Below the pieces are notes generated by a model. The model had not been told where the DNA came from. It ran no database searches and saw only the letters and a list, made by a program, of their open reading frames with translations. From the NCBI GenBank assembly GCA_944739405.2, contig OX123191.2, positions 786,830-850,829 of the forward strand: a stretch of DNA of 64,000 bases. Reading direction: 5' to 3'. Both the position numbers and the translations under genes were made by a program. Numbering within the stretch: the first letter of the stretch is position 1; each line of letters starts with the position of its first letter. This stretch comes from Euclidia mi (lineage: Eukaryota > Arthropoda > Insecta > Lepidoptera > Erebidae). Shown piece after piece: positions 45,053-55,900 of the stretch.

Positions 45053-45269
45053 TCTTAATATACTTAATATATAAAATCCTTGCGTTACTGACTGACTGAC
45101 AGACAAGCTACAGCTAAAACTATTGGGCGCAGGAAGCTGAAATTTGGCATGTATGTTTCTTGGGGACCGTAGGGGTGCACTAAGAAGGGATTTCCCGAAA
45201 TTCCCACGGGATCGGCCAAAACGGGTAAATTAAAAAAAAATGCAGGCGTAGCTGCTGGCGTCCTCTAGT
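45053..45269 (+). mobile_element. Nonautonomous Helitron, second family
   Basis: Begins TCTTAATATACTTAATATAT, has TTACTGACTGACTGACAGAC, GGCGCAGGAAGCTGAAATTT and GGATTTCCCGAAATTCCCAC-like blocks, and ends GGCGTAGCTGCTGGCGTCCT CTAG|T. It is closely similar to 51056-51261. Confidence 0.78.
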
Positions 45270-46059
45270 TTATTATATCTATGGTTGCCGCCCTTTGGGA
45301 TGGAAAATAAATCGGAGGAGTGGGATGCTGAAATCAGCAAGGCTACTAAGATAGCGTTGCTTAGGGCGTCCAAATTAGTCGAACGAGTGAGAATAATAAA
45401 GTTGATATGGAAAATGAGAAAAGTATGAATTTTAGGGTTTTTAAATCTCTAACCTAAATTCAATTATTAATAAAAGTATAATGTAGCTACCTATTAAGTT
45501 TTGTTAATAAAATGTAAATCTATGTAATTTCTTCTCAAAGGCCACGCGTAGGTAGGTAGATATATGCCTTAGTGTTAGTGCATATAAAATAAAGTGACAA
45601 ACAAGAATAACATTATGAATGGGGAACCTAATTCAGCACACTTGAGGTGAATTAAAACCACCGACGGATGGGAGAACAGCTGGGAGAATACTATATAGGT
45701 TAAAATATACATAAGTACCTATATGATTTGTAATTATTTGTCCGTCCTTATTCTAATCATCTCGATTAAATTTTGTATGTGTATGGAGTTTGGTTTTTTC
45801 TACTAAATTCCCTGAAAGCACGTCTTATATTCAAATAGATGTACATAAAAAGAAATGTGAATACTTACAATATCGAAGAAAATCCTAGTAAACACTGTTC
45901 AAATTTTCACTGCATATCACTGTTTATAAATTATTTTTCAATCGTCCTAATTTTTAATACTTAATAATGATCTCACGATAGTTAGATGTTTGGTAAATTC
46001 TATTAATGTCTGATTGTATAGACCACCTGTTCAAGTATTTAACTTTCGATCATGTTTCA
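45270..46059. other. Noncoding stretch, nothing recognised
   Basis: AT-rich spacer without supported exons or repeat families. Confidence 0.45.
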
Positions 46060-46260
46060 GGAGACCCGACGCGGCACTCTTGCTTCGGACAGCCGGCGTT
46101 TTTCAAATGCCGCTTCAAACAATCCCGCGGTATTTATTTTCCCGCCAAATTATATCAACATTAACCGACTAAGTTGAAAAGAGTCACGAGCCCGATACAC
46201 CTCTACAGTGAGTTGTGTTCATTCATAAGTGTCAGTATTAAAATAACTTCATTTGAAGTT
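46060..46260. promoter_or_regulatory. GC-rich patch with E2F-like site upstream of MGME1
   Basis: TTTTCCCGCCAAAT (46137-46150) fits the E2F/DP consensus in the middle of an otherwise AT-rich flank, with several CpGs at 46066-46140. It lies about 650 bases upstream of the MGME1 start codon. It could be promoter DNA, or an exon: GTTTCAG|GAGACC at 46060 resembles a splice acceptor and opens 37 codons. Neither is proven. Confidence 0.3.
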
Positions 46261-46796
46261 TGCTACAAGGCTAACAAATTAAAGAGTCAGATACTGCTCA
46301 TGTACGCTATGGAGAAAATGATACATTTATTTTAGCTACATAATAATGCATATTTACTGACATCTAGTGTAAAAGTGCGTAAACAAATTGAAGAAAACCT
46401 TAAAGTAGCGTCATCTATTGAATTATTTTATACTTACAAAGATTTCAGTATAAAATAATAAATAATATTGTGATTGTCTTAAATATTTTATGAAAATTAA
46501 AGAACTACATGCGACAATTTAAATCTTAAAATCCTAATAGATTTGAGTAAAAAATATATTTTAGAATGGCAACATTCTGCGATTCTAATTTTAAATACGG
46601 ATTTGTCATTGGCTGCATGCATTCTCAATTTCCCATAGCAATTTTTTGACAATTGACAACTATGAAATAAAAAGGTAAAAGCTGGTAAAAGATAATGCTG
46701 GTTTAGTCATAAATTTCTTGAAAATACAACTTTGCCGTGTACAAGATATATTAATAGAAATTTTGTTAGTAGAACTGCAATAAAAGAATCTTCAAA

Positions 46797-46998
46797 ATGT
46801 TTCGACCGGTTTGCACAATCGGTCAAAGGATTTCACTAGAGAGGAAATCAAAGGAATTTATCAGGAATAAAGTAGTTCGACCTGCTTCTTTCTTGAAACC
46901 GAAAGAAAAATTGAAACTCTACAATAAGGAGAACAAGGAATTGTTCGGCCCTTTATTAGAAACGAATAAACAGAAGAAACAACGCTTACAAAAGGAAG
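46797..46998 (+). CDS. MGME1 exon 1
   Basis: Starts at the ATG in TCAAAATGTTTCG, a good animal start context with stops upstream in frame. It encodes the basic N terminus (residues 1-67 plus one base). Donor GAAG|GTAGGT. Intron 1 is 321 bp, 46999-47319. Confidence 0.8.
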
Positions 46999-49900
46999 GT
47001 AGGTGATTTGATTGTATGGTTTCAGCAACCTTGCTTTTGAGTGGATTACTACTTTCTAAATAGGCTAGCGAGTAGTGAGACCATTTGTGCAATATATAGA
47101 CGTCTAGATAGTCTGCAATCTGGTTTCCTTGTGTATATATTAATAGCGTTGTTTACATTGTTATGTTGACTTTCGATCTCAGTTTATGCGTACTTACTAC
47201 GTACCACAGTAATTGTATGAGTGTCGCGTATCTTGCCAATAACATCATATGACATTACAGTTTTGGCGCCGCGATATATACACGCGCACGCATAACATCG
47301 TTTTATCTGTGTGTTCCAGCTAAAAATAGTGCATCACATCAAAACAACGGTACAACTTCACACGAAAATACATTTAAATATAGAGAAATTAGTGAGAGAA
47401 ATGTCAGGCAGGCTGGTCCTTTGACTGGGTATTCAAAGTACAGTCCTGTGCTGACAGTAGCATTACTGAAAAACAAAATGTGGCAGAATACAAGACAGTG
47501 TGTTAATTTTGTGGGGGTGTTATTGAATAATGTGGCTGCAAGGAGTCTCTCTACATCAACAGTTTGTAACTCTACAAGGAGCTCACCGGCACAGACAGGG
47601 TTTGTGAGTGAGGACAAGATACTTCAGATAAAACAACACCAGAATGACTACGCCAAGCAGTACCCCTCTGTCACTCTTATATTGAATAAGACCATGACAG
47701 AGGAGTCCAGAGCTGCCTTAGAGAAATGGAAACAAGAAAGGATTGCTGAAATGGGATTAGAGGAATTCAATAAATTTTATGAAGGTATGTGTTTCTTTTA
47801 TATCTTTTTTGTTTGTAACATATGCTGCCCAAATACTTTGCAAAATCTATTGTAGGTTATCAAAGCCCTACATGTTATTATAATCCTTGACCATTTAGAT
47901 ACTGCCAGATCTCCGTAATAACTTCACAACAACAAATTCAACCAGCTCAATTAAAAGAATTAAGCATGATATATCTATCAGATATTGCCAATGCACACAT
48001 AACACAAATGACAAAATACTAAAATTATCATTTGTTTTCTCTTCTTATAAGTTGTATAGATTCATTAATTAACATTATTTTAAATGTGAACAATTTGTTG
48101 CAAGAAGATAAATGTTGCAAATCCTGTCTTTATAAGACAAATTCTTTATAAGTCCTGTAAAAGTAGTTAATCCTAATTAGTGGACGAATTTAAAAACATT
48201 GAATCAATGGACACAAAGCCTACCCTGAATCTGAACAATTTGGTGGATCATGCAAAGTGTTGTCCAATGTGGGCTTCAAACCATAAGCCTCAGGACAGCT
48301 GACTGGCTACTAAACTACCACTATACCATACATGCATATAACTTATATTTCTTTACTATTTCTATGCACTATTAATGTTTACTGTGTAATATTATGTAAC
48401 AGTATTCTAGTGAGTGTGTATAAAGGTAAATTTACTTCTGACTTTATAATAGCCACATGGGAAAGTGAGTACTCTACACATAAACAATAGCAAAAAATAG
48501 GTTCACTCAAACCTCATTACTAATGTTATAAAAATAAACCAGTGTAGTTTATTTAGAACTACTTGACAGAAGTGTAATTTAGTAAAACTGAAAGTTAACT
48601 ATTCATACAGGTAGGCAAGAATATACACTCTGAAACTATTATAAGCGATTCATAAAGTGTTGGGGCCCAAAAAGTGACTTTACCTTGTACCACTAGCAAC
48701 TTAAGGCCAAAATCAGGCAGTAAAAGCATTATTGAAACTGCCCAGCTGCAGAGAATGGTTTTCAAGAAGTGACAAATAATTGACAATTATTTTTAGCATA
48801 TACTGCATGTATGACACAGTGCTGAAGCAGCTGCCTTGCTATTTTACACCTTGCAAGTGTTGTGGGTTGGCAAAACACTTTATGTGATCTAAAAAGTATC
48901 ATTTTAAGTCTCTACTTTGTGTGATTGATTGAATGTTTATACAAGGCTGTGGTGTTTATTCTACATATTTTATTACAGAAAATTATAAATTAATTAAATC
49001 TAATATACCTATGTGATATTTTAACTTACTCAACCTGCAGCTTGTTTAAACTGCACTTGTGACTCAAGGTGTTTGTACAAGGCAATACAACTAAACAAGT
49101 TTTGAGTACTGAAGCCATGATGGGTTTTAAATATTAACTTGTGATCTTAGAAGCTGCATAAAATCTCTAAATTATTCCCCTTTTATTTATTTACGAAGCT
49201 TCGTCATTTGTGGCGATGACCCTCTACTTATTCTATGAATTTAATTTTTACAGATAATGATAATGTATTTAAGTACAAAATTCTATAGTTGTTGTAGTGC
49301 CTTGCCTTTGTGTCAAAGCACTATTACAAGCTCCATCATCACAATCTAAAACCTACATTAACCTGTCCTGTGCCTAGATGGCACCAGCCACGCTTATTGA
49401 TAGTGGCAAATACTAAGGTTCGATTGGCAAGTATAATGCAAGAAAATCATTACTATTCAGTTATTATTTAGGTCCCCTAAATCATATTACTTATTACCCG
49501 ACTACGGCGAAGCCAAAAGGAAGGGTAATGTTTTTGGCAGTCTATGTATTTATGTTTGTATGTTCCACCGTAGCGCTTAAACTACTGAACCGATTTTAAT
49601 AAATGGGGTGTCAAAAGGTTCGTAATAATGGCGTGGTCGTTATAGGCTATACAAATTTTATCGAATTTTTTACGTAGTCGGGTTATAGTCTTTAAACTTA
49701 TAAAGATAAATTATATAGTGAATACATGTTTGTGTATAAGTAAGATTCTGAAAACAAGATAAAAGATAGTGTTCTATTGCAACCATTGAACTCATATGTT
49801 ACAAGTTTGTGTCAATAAATCTGTAATTGGTAAAGTGGCTATCTTACGGCCTTGCGCTTATCAATGTGAATAATTGTTGTTTAACAGTTGAATTGCTGCC

Positions 49901-52900
49901 CATATGATGTCCTTAAATTTTAAAAGCAACCAGCTTATTCTATTTATACTTTGTTCCATTATTTAGCTGACGAATTAACATACATATTAATTGTAATTAC
50001 AGGCATATAATTCTTAAATTAATAATGAAACTAGAATGAATGACTAAGACATGATGACTGCATGCATGTATCACGGAGTAAGACGCGTTAGTCACGTCTC
50101 ATGGCTCGGCAGACGGTTGCGATAGGTCACACACACCCTCCACGCCTTGGAAGCTCAAAAACCCGAACCGACGTTCAGGCGATCATGAAGATCTCTGGCT
50201 GTCCTTTGCGCTGAATTAGTAATATCAAACATCATGATTGTGGTCTAAACTGGACTTGCTCTGTAGAACAGTCAATATTGTATCAAATCTAAATAAGGAA
50301 ATAATTAATATTATGCTATGGATGACCAGATATTTAAGGGCTCCTACGCACTATGCAGTTAGCCGCAAAGCGGCCAGCCTTACCGCAGGACGCGGTTGCG
50401 CTTGCGGTTAGCCGGACGGCTCACCGCATTCCACCACATTAGCAACCGCAAACTAGCACTATGCGCATCTGCGCATAGTGCCTATGGCAACCGTCCGGTT
50501 GGCCGCAGTGATCAGAACAACCGGAGCGGTCGGTCGGCCTCATCGCAGTGCGAATAGAAACTACTTTCTCATACAAATTTTTGATTGCGGTCGGTCCGGC
50601 TGGCCGCATTGCGTCTAACCGCATAGTGCGTAGGAGCCCTTACATGTCTAATTTTATGACTTATCAGGATACCTGGAGCTGCGTCCGAAGATTTGTTTAT
50701 ATTGAACCGTTTCTTCCCAATCCCATGCGAATTAGGAAAATCCCTTAGTGCCTTCTTACGCTCCCTAACGAACATACACACCAAATTGCAGCTTCTTGCG
50801 CCCAACAGTTCGTCTATCTTTTTTGGCAGTCATTTGATGTATATTGTCTTTCGGGATGTATACTACGTACCTTTGTTCCGAGTATCCGATATTTTGGCAC
50901 TGTTGCAAGCGCCATGATTGCATATGAACCAAAGTACTGTGGGTGGATGAAAGTTCATTAAGACGTACACTGCTGGACTTAGCCCTCGCCCGAGGCTCCA
51001 CAGGTACCGATCCCGAGCCATCCGATACAATGTGTTACTGTTTGTTTGTCCCAAATCTTAATATATAAAATCCTTGCGTTACTGACTGACTGACAGACAC
51101 GCTACACCCGAAACTATTGGGCGCAGGAAGCTGAAATTTAGCATGTATCTTCCTTGGAGACCGTAGAGATGCACTAAGAAGGGATTTCCCGAAAATCCCA
51201 CGGGATCGGCCAAAACGGGTCAATTTAAAAAAATTGCAGGCGTAGCTGCTGGCGTCCTCTAGTAAATAAATAAATAAATCCGCATCCATCCGTTGCCCGC
51301 GATCCCAACAAAATCGTCAGACCACCTTGCAGGAGGCCTGCCTCTGCTACAACGTCCGGGGTGTGGCCGCCACTCCAGAACCTTTCTGCTCCATCGGTTC
51401 TTCTGGCTTTTTGCCCTGCCCACAGCCACTTCAGCCTGACTATTCGGAGAGCTATGTCGGACTTTGGTTCGCCTGCGGATCTCCTCATTTCTCATTCGAT
51501 CTCGCAGGGAAACTCCGAGCATAGTTCTCTCCATCGCCCTCTGAGTGACTTGAGCTCTCTAATGAGGCCCATTGTGAGCGGCGAACTCTCCATTCCATAT
51601 GACAACACTGGCAAGACACACTGGTCAAATACTTTCGTTTTGAGACACTGCGGGATATCGGACGCCGAAGATTCGCGAACGCTGCCCATACATACATACA
51701 TACATAGACTCACGCCTGTTTCCCCGAAGGGGTAGGCAGAGGCATATTAAACGCCCACTTTTCGCCAGTGTTTCGATCTCACGTAATACCCATCACCTAT
51801 TGCCGCTTATCGGGATATTTTGTTTGCCGTCGCCTCGTCCGTTGATCGGCAGGTGCACCACTTGCAGGTGAGGTTGGCTTGGGACCCTAAGTTCTTGGTG
51901 GGAACCCTATGCACCTGAATGCTGCCCAACCAGTCGTAAATCGGTCTACCCTCTTACTTACTCCAGGGCAGTAAAAAATCATGACTCACAAAAATCAGCA
52001 ATAGCAGAATATCTCCTACATTCGGGTTCTGACGACTGGATCGGGTTGTATAATCTAAGAAGATTTTTTGTTAAATTGATGATGATGATTGATAAGCTAC
52101 TTCAGAATAAATAATACATAACATAATGTACCTTGCAGCTCAAATGGCAGTGGGCACGAAGTTCCACAGTACGCTGAAGAACTACTTCACGGCGCCGCGC
52201 ACACAGCTGCGCATAGAGAGCGAGGTGGAGGGTGTGTGGGTGTCGGTGAGCGAGGTGCTCAAGAGCGTGTCCTCGCCCAAGGCCATCGAGTCCAACGTCG
52301 TGCACCCCGTGCTCAAGTACAGGGGGATCTTCGATGCCATCGCTGACTATGAGTAAGTGTTTCATCATCGTGTCAGCCTAGACACGTCTGCTAGGCCTCT
52401 CTCAAGGTTCTCCACACAGACCGATCTTAAGCCGCCCGCGTCTAACTATTTTCCACATACATACATAGACTCACGCCTGTTTCCCGGAGGGGTAGGCAGA
52501 GACTACGGAACTCCATTTGCAACGATCCTGTCATATCTCTCTTGCTTCATTCACTCCCATCAGATTCCTCATGCATGCTCTTCTGTTCAGGGTACTTCTC
52601 ACCTGTCCTGTATTGTATTCCACAATCTTCACTAAATCATCTGTCCCTCTTGCGGGAGGCCTGTCTCTACTTTGTTGTCCGGTACGTGGTCGCTACTCCA
52701 GAACCCTCCTGCTCCAACAGCCATCTGTTCTTCGAGCTATGTGCCCATTGCCACTTCAACCTGGCTATTCGGCTACGTCTGAGCTCTGTAAGGGATCACA
52801 TCACACGCACACAAATGGAACACACTGGTCAAAAACTCGTCTTAAGACAGTGAGTTCCTTTTGTATAGTAGGCACCCACTGATACGACTTCATGATTCCA

Positions 52901-55900
52901 CCATACAAGCAGACACAGTTCTGCTGGGTAAACGAAATTTGATATTGTGAATGTAGGAATCTTAGCATCATATCCACATCATTAGGTTTTGTGATCATAA
53001 TTATGAAACGACAGATGTATTCAATCGCTACTTGTGACTACTTTCACTTCAGACCTTGCGTGTGTCTTAAAATATATTTGAATAGCAACGTTAGTAACCT
53101 ATGCAGTCGGCCTTTAAAACCTGAATTCGACATTGAAAGGTAAATATAAAATATAATGAGCGGCGCAGTATGATATATCTATGATAAATTAACCACGACC
53201 ACGTTTCACTGATAATGATAATATTTCGGTAGGAGCTCTTACATACATACATACCTACATACATAGACTCACGCCTGCTTCCCCGAAGGGGTAGGCAGAG
53301 GCATATTAAATGCCCACTTTTCGCCAGTGTTTTGATCCCACGTAATAGGTGGCGAGCCTATTGCCGCTTATCGGGATATTTTGTTTGCCAGAGCCTCGTC
53401 CGTTGATCGGCAGGTGCACCACTTGCAGGTGAGGTTGGCTTGGGACCCTAAGTTCTAGGTGGGAACCCTTTGCACCTAGGAGCTCTTAAACGACGCATAT
53501 TGATATTGCTATTAATGTTTGTTTAATATCGACATCAAACGACGCTATGCTGAATGTGATACTTATACCAGAAAATATCATCGCAACCTGGATGAAAATA
53601 TGAGTTTTATTGCCCGTTCTTTCTAGTGGTTCTACGCCATTGCTTTGCGAACATGGCACTATGTGTAAATATAGATTCATCTTTAAAATTTAAAGTTTCA
53701 TAAGTGTCACATTGTGAGCTAAGTTAATAAGAAATTTGACTTTGAATACTAAATCATAACGAGGAAGAATCGGTAAAAGTCACATCATAATACTACGCAG
53801 GCGTGCTGTGCTACCTATATCTATTGTAGTATCACGGTGAAATTGTATATAATTGCGTAACATATCAGATGCGTCATATGTTATCGTGTTTATCACTATA
53901 CTCTAAAGAATTCACCGATTACAGTGTCAATGACACCGGCGCGGCTAAATAACAGATTTACATATTCAAGGGACACTGAAGGTCAACGGATATCGGCACA
54001 CGTTCCGCGGGGAGATAACATCTCAACATATTTGAATGTCAATTGTATTGGCACATTTAGGCGTAATCTCTAGGGCCCGTTATCTAGCTGTAGGATAATG
54101 TGATTTATGCGCAGGCGTGGGTGGATGTTTGGCGCCGGGTACTGTCCGTAGTATTTAGGGTTCTGTATCCGAACCAACGACAACCCAACCTACTAGACAC
54201 CTAATGTTTTCATTTCTACAAACAAACAATTCTGTCAAAGCGGTGAGGTATGCAGGCCGAAGGGGGGCTACAAAAATGCATTCTAATTGGCCGGTTCAAA
54301 TTTGCGGTACGTCATAATTCATAACTAGTGTTGGGATTGGTCTAATGTAAGACGTATAAGTCTAACGTGTTGTCAGAAAGTGTTCGCCTTACGTCTGCCG
54401 TCTAGTAGGCTGGGTTGTCGTTGATCCGAACAGAATGGGTACCTACATAGCTGTTCCATCTCGTTGTCTCTATTGTTTGTCCGCCTGTCCGACACAGGGC
54501 TGTATCTCGTGAACCGAAATATCGCAGCGTAAAAATTGACAGTCGTCTATAGCCGTTGATATTTCGGTGTATTGTCATCGTCTACAGTTATCGTCATGCA
54601 TAAGTTATTCCAGTCATACATCCTAGATTTGCGCCTCGAAATAGATGTTGAAACACAGTACCTTTTGAAATTAATATATTTTTGAGCTCTGAGAATAGTG
54701 AGCGCCGTCAATAGTCCAGCCTGCCACAACCTCATCGTCCCTAGCTCTTGCTCATTGTTCACACCACATGGTTGTTCTGCTTAGACGCGATTTCCGTTCC
54801 CGCTATAACAATTGCCTTCCTTTATAAACAAGCGAAATATTATGTAGTAATAAAGCATTTGCCATTTGTGATGATTGTAAACACTTTAGAGTAACGTATG
54901 TAATTGTCCATGGTAAGAGTGCGAGCGCCACTTGTATCAATTGAGACGAATCTGTTATTGTTTGTAGAAGGCCGACGGCGACTACGCAAGCGTGACGTAC
55001 CACACTCACAGATTTGACTTCACTTTGTTTTTGTTGCTCATTATGTTTATCATATATTATTATTATTGACAGACTACCTAATGCTATTATTATAAACGTG
55101 TTAAATTAGCTAGACTCTGCTAGATGATAGCTCTCAGATATCCCCGTGATGATGCTAACTAGGTATCGTCAACTCTAAGAAAGAGGAAAGTAGGAAAAGG
55201 TGAAGCTGAACTCACTCTGTTGCTTTGAAGACCTCTCTTATTTCTTCTCCTGTTATTTGAGAAAGACAGAATAATGGGAAGACTGTTACACTAACCAGTG
55301 AGAACGCCTTGCGCACTCTGTTGATCATATCAGCCTATAGATGTCCACTGCTGGACGTAATCCTTCCCCCAAGGCCTTCCAATCAGGACAGTTCTGTCTG
55401 TCCCTCTGTGTCGGGCGCGGTCGCGGGAGGAGAGGCGTATCGGTGTTGCGTTGCCGCGCGCCCTATCTCCCGCCACCAAATGGGGGCGCACCATCGTTGC
55501 GTCGCGGTGGGGCCGCAGAGGAAGAGGAGATGCGGTGTTGCGTTGCCGTCCTCCCTATTCTCTGCGGCCGCTGGGTGTTTTGGCGGCGGAGCCCAACACC
55601 TTCATCCGCCGACAAGGGAGTTTTGTTCGGGGCCCGCTTGACCGTCATGGCGGGCCAATACCCGTCGGGGGGTATCGAGGAATGCTTCGGTAATACCCTA
55701 CCCTCCGACACATGGGTACATGAGGAACACGGGTTGGTTTTTAGTCACTAAGAGTCTGACAATCCCTTTCGCCCTTCCCCAGGGCGGAGGGACTCCATGA
55801 GGATTTTCCAACTCGACACCAAAAAAAAAAGGTCTTCCACCCAGACCCATTTTGACCCGCTTGTATCCGATCGTTTACCGTGATAACAACATCCGTTTCT

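Larger units (their letters stand above)
47785..52138 (+). other. MGME1 intron 2 (4354 bp)
   Basis: The first 1.7 kb is unassigned AT-rich DNA. It then holds a TTA-flanked MITE (49497-49682), a GC-rich MITE (50337-50640), a Helitron (51056-51261), an RTE fragment (51270-51686) and a SINE-like element (51688-51916), before the acceptor TACCTTGCAG. Confidence 0.8.

Noticed and set aside
46060..46186. Coding exon ETRRGTLASDSRR...
   Set aside because: An acceptor-like CAG precedes it, but only 37 codons are open, with no homology I recognise and no link to the MGME1 frame; kept only as a possible regulatory or UTR patch.
55309..55751. Overlapping GC-rich open frames as a gene
   Set aside because: Open on several frames and both strands at once because of high GC, and shares sequence with a repeat at 41730-41900.
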